Source: Mycobacterium sp. E787 (GTDB taxonomy: Bacteria > Actinomycetota > Actinomycetes > Mycobacteriales > Mycobacteriaceae). Taken from it: DNA of 64,000 bases. Of the stretch, positions 8,473 through 17,650 are shown one piece after another. Where the stretch lies: NCBI RefSeq assembly GCF_001668725.1, contig NZ_LZKL01000095.1:62001-126000 (forward strand), read 5' to 3'. A program made the position numbers and the translations under genes. Below the pieces are notes generated by a model. It searched no databases. It saw only the letters and a list, made by a program, of their open reading frames with translations, and had not been told where the DNA came from. Positions within the stretch are counted from its first letter, which is position 1. Each line of letters opens with the position of its first letter.

Positions 8473-9509
8473 CCGGCTCGCGCGGGATGATCCTCAAGTT
8501 CGGGGCGTTCGCCACCGTGATGGTTCTGCTGACCGTGTTCCTGTTCTTCATCTTCGGGCAGTACACCACCGGTTCGACGAACGGGTATTCGGCGCTCTTC
8601 ACCGACGTGTCGCGGCTCAAACCCGGACAGACGGTGCGCGTGGCCGGGATTCGGGTGGGCACGGTCAACAGCGTCAGCCTGCGCGCCGACAAGAAAGTCG
8701 AGGTGAAATTCGACGCCGACCGCAGCGTGGTCCTCACCACCGGCACCCGCGCCCAGGTTCGCTACCTCAACCTGGTTGGTGATCGCTACCTCGAGCTGAC
8801 CGAGGGCCCCGGATCCACCAAGGTGCTGCCGGCCGGGGCGCAGATCCCGCTCGATCGCACCGCGCCGGCCCTCGACATCGATCTGCTGCTCGGTGGGCTG
8901 AAACCCGTTACCCAGGGCCTCAATCCGCAAGACGTCAACGCGCTCAGCGCGGCGCTCATCCAGGTCTTCCAGGGCGAGGGCGGAACCCTGCAGTCGCTGC
9001 TGTCGAAGTCGACGTCGTTTTCCAACACGCTGGCGGACAACAACCAAACGGTGCAGGAACTGATCGACAACCTCAATACCGTGGTGGCCACCGTCGACAA
9101 GGACGGCAGCAAGTTCTCCGGCGCCATCGACCGCCTGGAGAAACTGGTCAGTGGATTCGACCAGGACCGTGACACCATAGGCACCGCGATCACCGCCCTG
9201 GACAACGGGACCGCATCCATCGCCGATCTGCTCACCCGCGCCCGCCCGCCGCTGGCCGCGACGGTGGACCAAACGAGCCGGCTGGCCCCACTGCTCGACC
9301 AGGACAAGAACCTCATCGACACCTCGCTGCACAAGTTGCCGCACAACTACCGCAAACTGCTCAGGCTCGGTTCCTACGGCGCCTGGTTCCCCTACTACCT
9401 GTGCGGGCTGGCGCTGCGGGTGTCCGATCTGCAGTACCGGACCGTGGAAGTGGGCATCAAGCACCAAACCACCGGGCGCTGCGCGGAACCGAAGGATCCC
9501 GATGAATAA
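8469..9509 (+). CDS. mceB: MceB family protein
   Basis: A 346-residue Mce subunit. A membrane anchor lies at about 10-30 (FGAFATVMVLLTVFLFFIFG), the MCE domain at about 39-115 (DVSRLKPGQTVRVAGIRVG, LNLVGDRYLELTEG), then a helical tail ending in a domain with conserved cysteines (YYLCGLAL). ATG 8469 overlaps the mceA stop by 4 bp, so I rejected the longer upstream frame. The stop (9507-9509) overlaps the mceC start (9502), showing coupled translation. It is one of six subunits of the periplasmic lipid tunnel. Confidence 0.92.
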   Translation: MTGSRGMILKFGAFATVMVLLTVFLFFIFGQYTTGSTNGYSALFTDVSRLKPGQTVRVAGIRVGTVNSVSLRADKKVEVKFDADRSVVLTTGTRAQVRYLNLVGDRYLELTEGPGSTKVLPAGAQIPLDRTAPALDIDLLLGGLKPVTQGLNPQDVNALSAALIQVFQGEGGTLQSLLSKSTSFSNTLADNNQTVQELIDNLNTVVATVDKDGSKFSGAIDRLEKLVSGFDQDRDTIGTAITALDNGTASIADLLTRARPPLAATVDQTSRLAPLLDQDKNLIDTSLHKLPHNYRKLLRLGSYGAWFPYYLCGLALRVSDLQYRTVEVGIKHQTTGRCAEPKDPDE

Positions 9510-10584
9510 GTATCGCGGAGCGGGCCTCATCAAGGCCGGATTCATCGGCGCCGTCCTGATCGCGCTGGTCATCGCCGTCGGGTTGAACCCCGATCAGCTG
9601 GTGCAGCGGGCCACCACGGTCCGCTACCAGGCGCTGTTCGCCGACGCCGGCGGCCTCGCGCTGGGCAATGACGTGACCATCTCGGGAATCAAGGTCGGCA
9701 GCGTGACGGGCATGTCGCTGCAGAACGGCGACGTCCTGGTGACGTTCACCGCCAAGGGCAACGTGCTGCTCGGCTCGGCCAGCACCGCGCACATCAAGAC
9801 CGGTTCACTGTTGGGCCAGCGGGTGCTCACCATCGACTCCGCGGGCACCGGCAATCTGCATCCGATGGCCGTCATCCCGGCATCGCGCACTTCCTCCCCC
9901 TACTCGCTGTCCGAGGCGGTGAGCGACCTCACGACCGACCTCCAGGGCACCAACACCGAGTCGCTCAACCAGTCCCTTGACACGCTGTCGGCGACCCTGA
10001 ATCAGGTTGCGCCGCAACTGGGTCCCGCGTTCGACGGGATCAGCCGGCTGTCCCAGACGCTCAACGCCCGCAACCAGACGCTCGGTCAGCTGCTCAAGGG
10101 CGCCGCCGACGTCACCGGCGTGCTCGGGCAACGCAGCCAGCAGCTCAACACCCTGATCCTCAACGCCAACGACTTGTTGTCGATGCTGGTGGCGCGGCGG
10201 CAGGCGATCGTGCGGCTGCTGGCCAGCACGTCCGCGGTGGCCAAGCAACTGTCCGGCGTGGTGCATGACAACGAGGCGAAGCTGGCGCCGACGCTGGAGA
10301 AGCTCAACTCCGTGACGGCGATGCTGGAAAAGAACCGCGACAATCTCGCCAAAGCCCTTCCGGGACTGGCGAAGTACGAGCTGACGCAGGGCGAGACCGT
10401 TTCCAGCGGCTACTACTACAACCCGTTCATTCCCAACCTTTTCCAGCTGGAATTCTTCCAGTGGTTGTTCGACTATGCCTTCGGGTTCCGCGCCTACGGC
10501 GCGCCCGGTCAACCACCGGACACCGCCGGCCCGCGGGCGTTCTTCCCGTGGCCGTTCAACCAGGACCCGGGAGGGCGGCCGTGA
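9502..10584 (+). CDS. mceC: MceC family protein
   Basis: A 360-residue Mce subunit. The anchor is at about 10-25 (AGFIGAVLIALVIAVG in approximate form) and the MCE domain at about 37-115 (ADAGGLALGNDVTISGIKVG, TGSLLGQRVLTIDS). A helical region follows. The C-terminus ends in aromatic sequences and a Pro-rich tail (GAPGQPPDTAGPRAFFPWP). The ATG at 9502 overlaps mceB by 8 bp, and the stop overlaps the mceD start as GTGA. It is part of the hexameric tunnel of the importer. Confidence 0.92.
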   Translation: MNKYRGAGLIKAGFIGAVLIALVIAVGLNPDQLVQRATTVRYQALFADAGGLALGNDVTISGIKVGSVTGMSLQNGDVLVTFTAKGNVLLGSASTAHIKTGSLLGQRVLTIDSAGTGNLHPMAVIPASRTSSPYSLSEAVSDLTTDLQGTNTESLNQSLDTLSATLNQVAPQLGPAFDGISRLSQTLNARNQTLGQLLKGAADVTGVLGQRSQQLNTLILNANDLLSMLVARRQAIVRLLASTSAVAKQLSGVVHDNEAKLAPTLEKLNSVTAMLEKNRDNLAKALPGLAKYELTQGETVSSGYYYNPFIPNLFQLEFFQWLFDYAFGFRAYGAPGQPPDTAGPRAFFPWPFNQDPGGRP

Positions 10585-12026
10585 CCGGGCTCGGGACGAT
10601 TCCGCGCAACAAGCTCAAGGTGGGGCTGGCGATCGCGCTGGCGGGGATCTTGGTCGTCGGCGCGGCGATCGCCATCCGCAACACCTTCTTTCGCCCGACG
10701 ACGATCACCGCCTACTTCCCGACCGCCACGGCGATCTATCCGGGCGACGACGTGCGGGTGTCCGGCATGAAGGTCGGCACCATCGCGTCCATTCAGCCGC
10801 AGGGGACCCGGGCCAAGATGGTGATGCACGTCGATCGCGGGGTCCCCATCCCGGCGGACGCGAAGGCGGTGATCGTCGCCCAAAATCTCGTGGCGGCGCG
10901 CTACGTGCAGCTCACGCCGGCCTACCGGTCGAGCGGCCCCACCATGCGTGACGGCGCGGTGATCCCTGTCGAACGGACGGCGGTGCCGGTCGAATGGGAT
11001 GAGGTCAAAACGCAATTGATGCGTCTGGCAACGGAATTGGGTCCCAACAGCAAGGTTTCCACCCCGGCGGTGTCGCGGTTCATCGACAGCGCCGCCGACG
11101 CGCTCGGTGGCGGCAACGGCGAGAAGTTGCGCCAGACGCTGGCGCAACTGTCCGGGGTGGCCCGGATCTTCGCCGAGGGCAGCGGCAATCTCGTCGACAT
11201 CATCAAGAACCTGCAGACCTTCGTCGGGGCGCTGCGCGACAGCAACGTCCAGATCGTGCAGTTCGACAATCGGCTGGCGACGCTGACCAGCGTGCTCGAC
11301 GACAACAGGTCCGATCTGGATGCGGCCCTGACGGACCTGGCGAGCGCGGTCGGTGACGTGCAGCGGTTCATCGCGGGCAGTCGCGATGCGACCTCCGAAC
11401 AGGTCGCGCGGTTGGCCGACCTCACACAGATACTCGTCGACCAGAAGATGGCGCTGAAAAACGTGCTGCACATCTCGCCGACCGCGCTGGCCAACGCCTA
11501 CAACGCCTACGACCCGGACACCGGGAACATCCGCGGCGGGGTCGGCCTGCAGAACTTCACCAACCCGACGTATGCCTGGTGCGCGGGCATCGGCGCCATC
11601 GAGAACGTCACCGCCGTCGAGACGGGCAAGCTGTGCGGCCTGTATCTGAGCCCGGCGCTGAAGGTGTTCAACCCGAACTTCATCGTCAACTTCAACTACC
11701 TCCCGATTCCGGTCAACCCGATCCTCGCCCCGTCCTTTGCCCCGCAAAACGTCGTCTACAGCGAGGACCGGCTCAAGCCCGGCGGGGAGGGCCCCCGGCC
11801 CGGCCCGCCGTTGCTGCCGCCGGCCGTGTCCGCGTACACCGGGCTGCCGGGCGACCCCGTCGGGCCGCCGGGTTCGGTGCCGCTGGGGCGGATACCCGGC
11901 GCGGCGATGCCGGAGCCCCCACCGGGCGAACCGCCGCCCGTCCCGCCGCCGCCGGCCTCGCCGCCACCGGCCGCACCGGCGAACGTTCAGGACATGCTGC
12001 TCCCGGGCGACGGAGCGCAACCGTGA
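10581..12026 (+). CDS. mceD: MceD family protein
   Basis: A 481-residue Mce subunit. It has a short cytoplasmic start, an anchor at about 12-30 (VGLAIALAGILVVGAAIAI), an MCE domain at about 40-115 (TAIYPGDDVRVSGMKVG, NLVAARYVQLTPAY) and a long helical section. The last 80 residues are Pro/Gly/Ala-rich (for example GEPPPVPPPPASPPPAAP), as in other MceD and MceF proteins, and probably extend toward the cell wall. GTG 10581 overlaps the mceC stop; the longer upstream frame is only read-through of mceC sequence in another phase. The stop overlaps the mceE start as GTGA. Confidence 0.92.
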   Translation: MTGLGTIPRNKLKVGLAIALAGILVVGAAIAIRNTFFRPTTITAYFPTATAIYPGDDVRVSGMKVGTIASIQPQGTRAKMVMHVDRGVPIPADAKAVIVAQNLVAARYVQLTPAYRSSGPTMRDGAVIPVERTAVPVEWDEVKTQLMRLATELGPNSKVSTPAVSRFIDSAADALGGGNGEKLRQTLAQLSGVARIFAEGSGNLVDIIKNLQTFVGALRDSNVQIVQFDNRLATLTSVLDDNRSDLDAALTDLASAVGDVQRFIAGSRDATSEQVARLADLTQILVDQKMALKNVLHISPTALANAYNAYDPDTGNIRGGVGLQNFTNPTYAWCAGIGAIENVTAVETGKLCGLYLSPALKVFNPNFIVNFNYLPIPVNPILAPSFAPQNVVYSEDRLKPGGEGPRPGPPLLPPAVSAYTGLPGDPVGPPGSVPLGRIPGAAMPEPPPGEPPPVPPPPASPPPAAPANVQDMLLPGDGAQP

Positions 12027-13432
12027 CCGCCCGGATCGCGATCCGGCGGGTGCTCGGCATCGGCTGCGCCGTCATGCTCGCCGTGAGCGGGTGTGCATTC
12101 AACGGCCTGAACTCGCTGCCGCTGCCCGGCGCGGTAGGACGCGGCCCGGGCGCCAACACCTACCACGTCGAGCTCGCCAATGTCGTGACGATGGAACCGA
12201 ATTCGCCGGTGATGATCGACGACGTCATCGTCGGCAGCATCAGCAAGATGACGGTGCGCGGGTGGCACGCCGATGTCGAGATCTCGGTCAAGCCCGGCAC
12301 GGTGATCCCGGCCAACGCGGTCGCGAGCGTCGGCCAGACCAGCCTGCTGGGCTCCATGCACCTGGCGCTGAATCCCCCGCTGGGCCAGCAGGGCACCGGA
12401 CGGCTGCAACCTGGCGCCACGATTCCGCTGAACCGGTCCTCCACCTATCCGTCGACCGAGCAGACGCTGTCGTCGCTGTCGGTGGTCCTCAACGCCGGCG
12501 GGCTGGGGCAGTTCGGGGACATCATCCACAACTTCAACGCCGCGTTGTCCGGAAACGAAGGCGCGGTGCGCGATCTGCTCGAGCGGCTCGACAGGTTCGT
12601 GGGCACGCTCGATGAGCAGCGCGACAACCTCGTCGCGTCGATACGCTCGCTGAATCGCCTGGCCGGCACGTTCGCCGCGCAGCGCGACGTGATCACCCAG
12701 GCGCTGTACAAGATTCCGCCGGCGCTGGACGTGCTCATCAAGGAGCGCCCGCGCATCACGACCGCGCTGAACAAGCTCGGGACGTTCAGCAACACCGCGA
12801 CCCGACTCGTCAACGACGCGGGCGACGACCTGGTGACGAACCTGAAGAATCTCGCGCCGGCGCTCGGTGCGCTCGCCGACATCGGGCCGGATCTCGACGC
12901 CGCCATCGCGTACGCGCCGACGTTCCCCTGGACCCAGAGCATCATCGACCGGTACATCCGGGGCGACTACCTCAACGGGTATTTCATCATCGACCTGACG
13001 AACGCCGGGCTCCGCAAGGGCATCCTGCGGGGCACGCACTGGGAACGGATCGGCGCCGAGGCCGTACCGGGGCCCGCGGATCCGGAGTACCTGCAATTCC
13101 GGTACGGCGCCCCACCCGGTGCGCCCGGCGGATTGGTGAAGCCCGGGCCGGTCGGCGAACCGGCACCGTTCGGGCCGCCGCCACCCTGGGCGCCGGTCCG
13201 GCCGGGACCGCCGCCCGCGGCGCAAGGGCCGGTCAACCCACAGTCGGGAGACGCACCACCCGCGGCGCCGCCGCCGGTGTCACCGTTGATCGCGGGCTTG
13301 ACGTGGCTCGGGCCCGATGCGCAGAAGGGCCCCTCGTCGCTGCCGGGCCCGGCGCCATCCGCAGCGCCGGCGCCACCGGCCGACCAGGGTGCCCCGGTGC
13401 CCGCCGCGACGCCGACGGACGGGGGCTCGTAA
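12023..13432 (+). CDS. mceE: MceE family lipoprotein
   Basis: A 469-residue Mce lipoprotein. The signal peptide ends in the lipobox LAVSGC with lipidated Cys24, so the protein is anchored by an acyl group and not by a helix, the standard feature of MceE (LprK-like) subunits. The MCE domain lies at about 45-125 (ANVVTMEPNSPVMIDDVIVG, ASVGQTSLLGSMHLAL). The C-terminal 130 residues are Pro/Gly/Ala-rich. GTG 12023 overlaps the mceD stop by 4 bp, which fixes the start. The next gene begins directly after its stop (TAA then ATG). Confidence 0.93.
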   Translation: MTARIAIRRVLGIGCAVMLAVSGCAFNGLNSLPLPGAVGRGPGANTYHVELANVVTMEPNSPVMIDDVIVGSISKMTVRGWHADVEISVKPGTVIPANAVASVGQTSLLGSMHLALNPPLGQQGTGRLQPGATIPLNRSSTYPSTEQTLSSLSVVLNAGGLGQFGDIIHNFNAALSGNEGAVRDLLERLDRFVGTLDEQRDNLVASIRSLNRLAGTFAAQRDVITQALYKIPPALDVLIKERPRITTALNKLGTFSNTATRLVNDAGDDLVTNLKNLAPALGALADIGPDLDAAIAYAPTFPWTQSIIDRYIRGDYLNGYFIIDLTNAGLRKGILRGTHWERIGAEAVPGPADPEYLQFRYGAPPGAPGGLVKPGPVGEPAPFGPPPPWAPVRPGPPPAAQGPVNPQSGDAPPAAPPPVSPLIAGLTWLGPDAQKGPSSLPGPAPSAAPAPPADQGAPVPAATPTDGGS

Positions 13433-15127
13433 ATGCTGACCCGCTTCGTCCGCATTCAGTTGGCGATCTTCACGATCGTGGGGATCATCGGCGTGGTCGT
13501 CATGACGTTGTGGTACATCCAGGCCCCGACATTGCTCGGCATCGGCAAGATGACCGTGACGCTGAAACTGCCCGCCACCGGGGGCCTGTACCGCTTTTCC
13601 AACGTGACCTACCGTGGGGTGCAGATCGGCAAGGTGACCGCGGTGGGTCTGACCCCCGACGGCGCGAAAGCCACTCTGTCCCTTGATACTTCGCCGAAGA
13701 TCCCGGCGGACCTGAAGGCGGAGGTGCTGAGCATCTCCGCGGTGGGCGAGTACTACGTCGATCTGCGGCCGCGGAACGACTCACCGCCCTACCTCCACGA
13801 CGGCTCGGTCATCGCCGCGAACGACGCGACGATCCCCCAGCCGATCGGCCCCGTGCTCGACCAGTCCAGCAAGTTGATCAACAGCATTCCCAAGGGGAAG
13901 CTCGGTCAGCTGCTCGACGAGTCGTTCGACGCATTCAACGGCGCCGGTTACGATTTCGGGTCGCTGTTCGACAGTTCGTCGAGGTTGTCGGGTGACCTCA
14001 ACGGCGTCGCCGACCGGACGCGAAGCCTGACTGAAGACACCGGACCTTTCTTGGACGCGCAGGCCCAGACCGCCGATTCGATCCGAACCTATGCGCGCAG
14101 CCTGGCCGGCTTCAGTGGACAGCTGGCGAAAGACGACCCGCAGTTCCGCACCCTGCTGCAACGGGGACCCGGAGCCCTGGACGAGGCGTCGCGGCTGCTG
14201 GACCAGATCAAGCCGACGCTGCCGGTGCTGCTGGCGAACCTCACCACGATCGGCCAGATCGGCGTGACCTATCACGCGTCACTCGAGCAGATGTTGGTCC
14301 TGCTGCCGCCGTTCACCGCGGCGATTCAGTCGTTCGTCGGCACGAAGTCCCCGACCGGGTTGGCTACGGGCGCCTTCAACCTCATCATCAGTGACCCGCC
14401 CGCGTGCACGGTCGGTTTCCTGCCGCCGAGCCAATGGCGTTCGGCGGCCGACACCCGTACCATCGACACGCCGGACGGGCTGTATTGCAAACTGCCGCAG
14501 GATTCACCCATCGCGGTGCGCGGCGCCCGCAACTATCCCTGCATGGGGCAGCCCGGGAAACGTGCGCCGACCGTCGAAATCTGCGAGAGCGACAAGCCTT
14601 TCCAGCCGCTGGCGATGCGACAGCACGTCTTCGGCACTTACCCGCTGGACCCCAACCTCATCGCGCAGGGCATCCCGCCCGACGACCGGGTCAACTGGAA
14701 CCGAGAACGGATCTTCGGGCCGGTGGAGGGAACGCCGCTTCCCCCGGGTGCGGTCCCGCGCGGAACGCCCCCGGGTTCATCGTTGCCGCCGCCGGCGGCG
14801 CCGCTCAGCCCGCTGGCGCAAATGGGGGAGGTGTCACCCATAGCGCCGATCGATGTTCCGGCTTCACCCGGCGGGTCACCGGCGCCCGCAGCGGCGAGCG
14901 CGCCGCCGCCCGCGCCGCCGTCGGCACCGCCCGCGCCGCCGTCGGCGGCGCCAAGTGCGTTCGGGCACAATGAATCTCAGGCCGGTCCATCGGTGGCGAT
15001 CGCCCAGTACAACCCGCACACCGGCACCTACGTGACCCCGGACGGTCAGGTTTACCGCCAGTCGGATCTGGCGGCACCCACGACGCCCAAGGCGCCGAAA
15101 ACCTGGAAAGACCTGTTCGCCACCTGA
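13433..15127 (+). CDS. mceF: MceF family protein
   Basis: A 564-residue last subunit of the operon. The anchor is at about 8-28 (LAIFTIVGIIGVVVMTLWYI), the MCE domain at about 38-120 (GGLYRFSNVTYRGVQIGKV, LSISAVGEYYVDLRP). A long helical part and a Cys-containing domain follow (DPPACTVGF, YCKLPQDS, NYPCMGQPG). The final 130 residues are Pro/Ala-rich. The ATG abuts the mceE stop. With YrbE-A/B and MceA-E it should form the complete importer; the energising ATPase is not in the window, as usual for mycobacteria. Confidence 0.93.
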   Translation: MLTRFVRIQLAIFTIVGIIGVVVMTLWYIQAPTLLGIGKMTVTLKLPATGGLYRFSNVTYRGVQIGKVTAVGLTPDGAKATLSLDTSPKIPADLKAEVLSISAVGEYYVDLRPRNDSPPYLHDGSVIAANDATIPQPIGPVLDQSSKLINSIPKGKLGQLLDESFDAFNGAGYDFGSLFDSSSRLSGDLNGVADRTRSLTEDTGPFLDAQAQTADSIRTYARSLAGFSGQLAKDDPQFRTLLQRGPGALDEASRLLDQIKPTLPVLLANLTTIGQIGVTYHASLEQMLVLLPPFTAAIQSFVGTKSPTGLATGAFNLIISDPPACTVGFLPPSQWRSAADTRTIDTPDGLYCKLPQDSPIAVRGARNYPCMGQPGKRAPTVEICESDKPFQPLAMRQHVFGTYPLDPNLIAQGIPPDDRVNWNRERIFGPVEGTPLPPGAVPRGTPPGSSLPPPAAPLSPLAQMGEVSPIAPIDVPASPGGSPAPAAASAPPPAPPSAPPAPPSAAPSAFGHNESQAGPSVAIAQYNPHTGTYVTPDGQVYRQSDLAAPTTPKAPKTWKDLFAT

Positions 15128-15159
15128 TGCCGGCGTCAAGCCGGGTCAGGTGAGCCGGA

Positions 15160-15675
15160 TCATCCGATCTTGTCGAGCCGGAACGGCTGGTCGATGTAGA
15201 GCGGCTTGTTGGTGCCGCAGGCGCCGCTGGGCCCGGACGTCTGTTCCCGTCCGGCGAGGACCGGCGACCCGTTCACTTTCTCACCGGTCTCCGGGTTGGC
15301 GGGATAGAAATGGATGACGTCGTGACCGGTGAATGACGTGCCGTCGGGACAGGTTGTCCAATTGGGAATGTCGCGTTTGACGAACCAGGTGGAGCCCTCG
15401 TTCATGAATATCGGTGCGGTCCAGCCCTGATCGCTGACGACCGTACCGTCGCACCGGTAGGCCGTGGAGCACGACGTGGTGATGGTCCAGGTGCTTCGCA
15501 CCACCGGTTCCTGGTGAAACACCTCGTTCGTCCGGGCCCAGTCACCGACCACCGTGGCCGTGTACTTCCCGTTGATAGAGGGGTCGTAGGCCCGTGCGGA
15601 CGGGGCCGCGTGCACGGCGCCGGCCACGCCGACGGCCACCAGGGTTGCGCTGATCGCCATATTTACCGGACGCAT
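15160..15675 (-). CDS. Conserved secreted protein, function unknown
   Basis: About 171 residues from ATG 15675, with a ribosome site (AAGGAG) 6 bp upstream; the neighbouring ATG at 15678 is equally possible, while an earlier in-frame start at 15738 would bury the signal sequence. The N-terminus is a typical Sec signal (MAISATLVAVGVAGAVHA), cleaved near the APSARA segment. The mature part has four Cys (TTSCSTAYRCDG, TTCPDG, GACGTNK), probably two disulfides, and several Trp. It resembles small secreted mycobacterial proteins with no known activity. It is convergent with mceF, 32 bp away. Confidence 0.75.
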   Translation of the reverse strand: MRPVNMAISATLVAVGVAGAVHAAPSARAYDPSINGKYTATVVGDWARTNEVFHQEPVVRSTWTITTSCSTAYRCDGTVVSDQGWTAPIFMNEGSTWFVKRDIPNWTTCPDGTSFTGHDVIHFYPANPETGEKVNGSPVLAGREQTSGPSGACGTNKPLYIDQPFRLDKIG

Positions 15676-15786
15676 CATATGCTCCTTGACGCGCTGAATA
15701 CCGCCAATTCCAAGCGAATCGAATTCACAGACTAACACCGCTGCGGCATGTCACGGAATGGTTTAGCCGATGCTCAGGGAAGGCGC

Positions 15787-16362
15787 TCACATGACATCGA
15801 ATTTATCGATGAGCCACGATCCTTTTACCTTTGCCATCGTTACCTTCAGGCTGCTCGACGTCACCACCGGTTCCGGCTTGGCCCTACTCGTGGTCTTCTG
15901 CCTGATGAAGACAAGCACGACAGCCGAATTCGGGTGCAGTTCCGACACCGCGGCCTTGACCACGCTGGCGGTCGTCGTGACCTGGCCGCGCTGCGCCGAC
16001 GGCTCCACAACCTGGTCGGCGAACCGTTGGTAGTAGGCCAGATAATCCTCGGTGAGCCGGGATTTGGCGTTCGCGAAATCGCGGTCAAGAGTCTCAGGAG
16101 AGTAGGACAGCAATGCCACCGCACCATCGCCGGCCGCCCTGATGACCTGTTGCGCCGCGGTGCGGTCGGTCTGCAAATCCGGATTGTAGTCGAAATAGAA
16201 TATCCGGGCCGCATTGCCGAGGGTGGCAATCAGCAGGAGGGTCAACAGGATTGGACGCCACCGTGCCAGGCCACGCCGCGCCCAGCGCCTGATCGCGCCG
16301 GTTCGGCGGGTGGGCGCCGGCTGCGGAGTCGCGTCTGCGGGCGCCGCGCTGTCGACCGTCAC
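15787..16362 (-). CDS. Mce-associated membrane protein (Mas type), second of a pair
   Basis: A 191-residue protein with a basic Pro/Arg-rich start, one membrane span at about 38-56 (ILLTLLLIATLGNAARIF) and a periplasmic alpha+beta domain with the family sequence ALLSYSPETLDRDF, LTEDYLAYYQRF and VSELHPNSAVVLVFI. This is the fold of Mce-associated proteins such as Rv0177/Rv0178 of M. tuberculosis, which stabilise or assist Mce complexes. Its GTG start overlaps the stop of the preceding gene (GTGA). A clear paralog lies at 31612-32271. It lies on the opposite strand to the mce operon. Confidence 0.88.
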   Translation of the reverse strand: MTVDSAAPADATPQPAPTRRTGAIRRWARRGLARWRPILLTLLLIATLGNAARIFYFDYNPDLQTDRTAAQQVIRAAGDGAVALLSYSPETLDRDFANAKSRLTEDYLAYYQRFADQVVEPSAQRGQVTTTASVVKAAVSELHPNSAVVLVFIRQKTTSRAKPEPVVTSSSLKVTMAKVKGSWLIDKFDVM

Positions 16363-17087
16363 GGGACGAACTCGAGTCTCGAAACCTTGAGCTGCCCGTT
16401 GTCGCGCTGGATGGTGACGACGATCCGCATCGACCGCGATTCCGGCTTAGGGTCACCGGGTTTGGTGATCTCGGACTTCGCCGCGATGAGGACAACCGCG
16501 GAATCCTGGCTCATGGACTGCACAGCCGCGGCTTGCACCGTGCCCTTGGAACTGACCTTGGACTGCTCGACAGCCTTGACGGCGTCCTCACCGCCCATCA
16601 AGATGCTGACCTTGAATGTCCCGGTAGTGTCGTCGACGAAGCGCTGCAGATCTTCTCGCGCCCTGGTCGCATCGATCGTCATCATCGTCACGATGGCATT
16701 GCGGGCCGCCGCGGCGAACTCCGAGCTGCGCTGCCTTTGCTGCACGACGCCGCGGTGATGCCACACCAGGTACCCGCTGCCCGCCAACGAGGCGCAGACG
16801 ACGCCGACCGCTGCGATCGCGGCCACGGCCCTCCGGCGTGGGCGACGCAGCCGCCGCCGGCGCGGCGCCGACTCGGTCGCCTCGGCGGGGCTCCCGCATT
16901 TATCGCCCAGGGCCGCCTCGGCCTGTTGGCGCAACCGCATCGCCCGGGCGCGCGCGGCTTCGGCACGGGCTTCGGCCTCGGCGATTTCTGCGGCTTCTCC
17001 GACCGGGGAAGACGCTGGCGCCGACGGGGCCACCAGGGGTCGAGAGCCGGCGACGGTGGCCCCAGCGGGAAGCTTGCGCCGAGGCAC
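16359..17087 (-). CDS. Mce-associated membrane protein (Mas type), first of a pair
   Basis: A 242-residue protein. The N-terminal half has an Ala/Glu/Arg-rich helix (about 30-60, probable coiled coil) and a basic patch, then one membrane span (about 85-107, ending GSGYLVWHH). The periplasmic domain carries the family signature VVQQRQRSSEFAAAARNAI, a TIDATRAREDLQRF segment and EQSKVSSKGTVQAAAV. I chose GTG 17087 because GGAGG lies 7 bp upstream; the frame is open to 17132. It is translationally coupled to the next Mas gene. It shares strong similarity with 30695-31615 except in the acidic N-terminus. Confidence 0.88.
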   Translation of the reverse strand: MPRRKLPAGATVAGSRPLVAPSAPASSPVGEAAEIAEAEARAEAARARAMRLRQQAEAALGDKCGSPAEATESAPRRRRLRRPRRRAVAAIAAVGVVCASLAGSGYLVWHHRGVVQQRQRSSEFAAAARNAIVTMMTIDATRAREDLQRFVDDTTGTFKVSILMGGEDAVKAVEQSKVSSKGTVQAAAVQSMSQDSAVVLIAAKSEITKPGDPKPESRSMRIVVTIQRDNGQLKVSRLEFVP

Positions 17088-17239
17088 TGGATCACCTCCT
17101 CGTCCGCGCCTACAGGAGAGCCACATTATCACTGCCAGGCGGGCATGCCGGCGGCGGCGACAGGCGCATTGGATGCATATCTTCTCGGAGCCGGAGAATT
17201 CTATTCCCAGCGGTGGGCCAAGTAATTTAAAGTGATCCC

Positions 17240-17644
17240 GTGCGATTCATCGTGGCAGCGGTCGCCGCATTTCTGGGCCTCGGCGTGTGCGTGGCGCCGA
17301 CGGCCGGTGCCGCACCGGTGAATTGCGATTATCCGGACTGCACGCCGGGCATCATGCCGCATCAGGTGCTCGGTGCGCCGTGCGACAACACCACCTACTA
17401 CGTCTTCGGAACCGCCGACTACTACGTGTCTTTCGCCACGCAGCCCGGGCGCCTGATGTTCTGCGGCTCGCCGAGGCGCTATCAGCCCCGGTGGTTCCGG
17501 TCCCCCCCGATGGCCGGGGTCAAGGACGAGGGCTCGTCGTGCGTCGACTACCCGGAGTACTACGTCGCGCAGGCGCCGGACGGCCTGTTCCTGGTCTGCA
17601 ACGCGCACGACGGAACGCAGGTTTGGGAGCGCGGCGACACTTAG
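17240..17644 (+). CDS. Small secreted protein, function unknown
   Basis: A 134-residue protein with a clear signal peptide (residues 1-24, MRFIVAAVAAFLGLGVCVAP then TAGA, cleavage before APVNC). The mature form is rich in Cys, Tyr and Trp: NCDYPDCTPGI, APCDNTTYY, MFCGSPRRYQ, SSCVDYPEYY and LVCNAHDG, six Cys likely paired in three disulfides. It resembles small exported mycobacterial proteins without a known role. GTG start at 17240. It converges with another small secreted protein, 6 bp apart. Confidence 0.8.
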   Translation: MRFIVAAVAAFLGLGVCVAPTAGAAPVNCDYPDCTPGIMPHQVLGAPCDNTTYYVFGTADYYVSFATQPGRLMFCGSPRRYQPRWFRSPPMAGVKDEGSSCVDYPEYYVAQAPDGLFLVCNAHDGTQVWERGDT

Positions 17645-17650
17645 CCAGCG

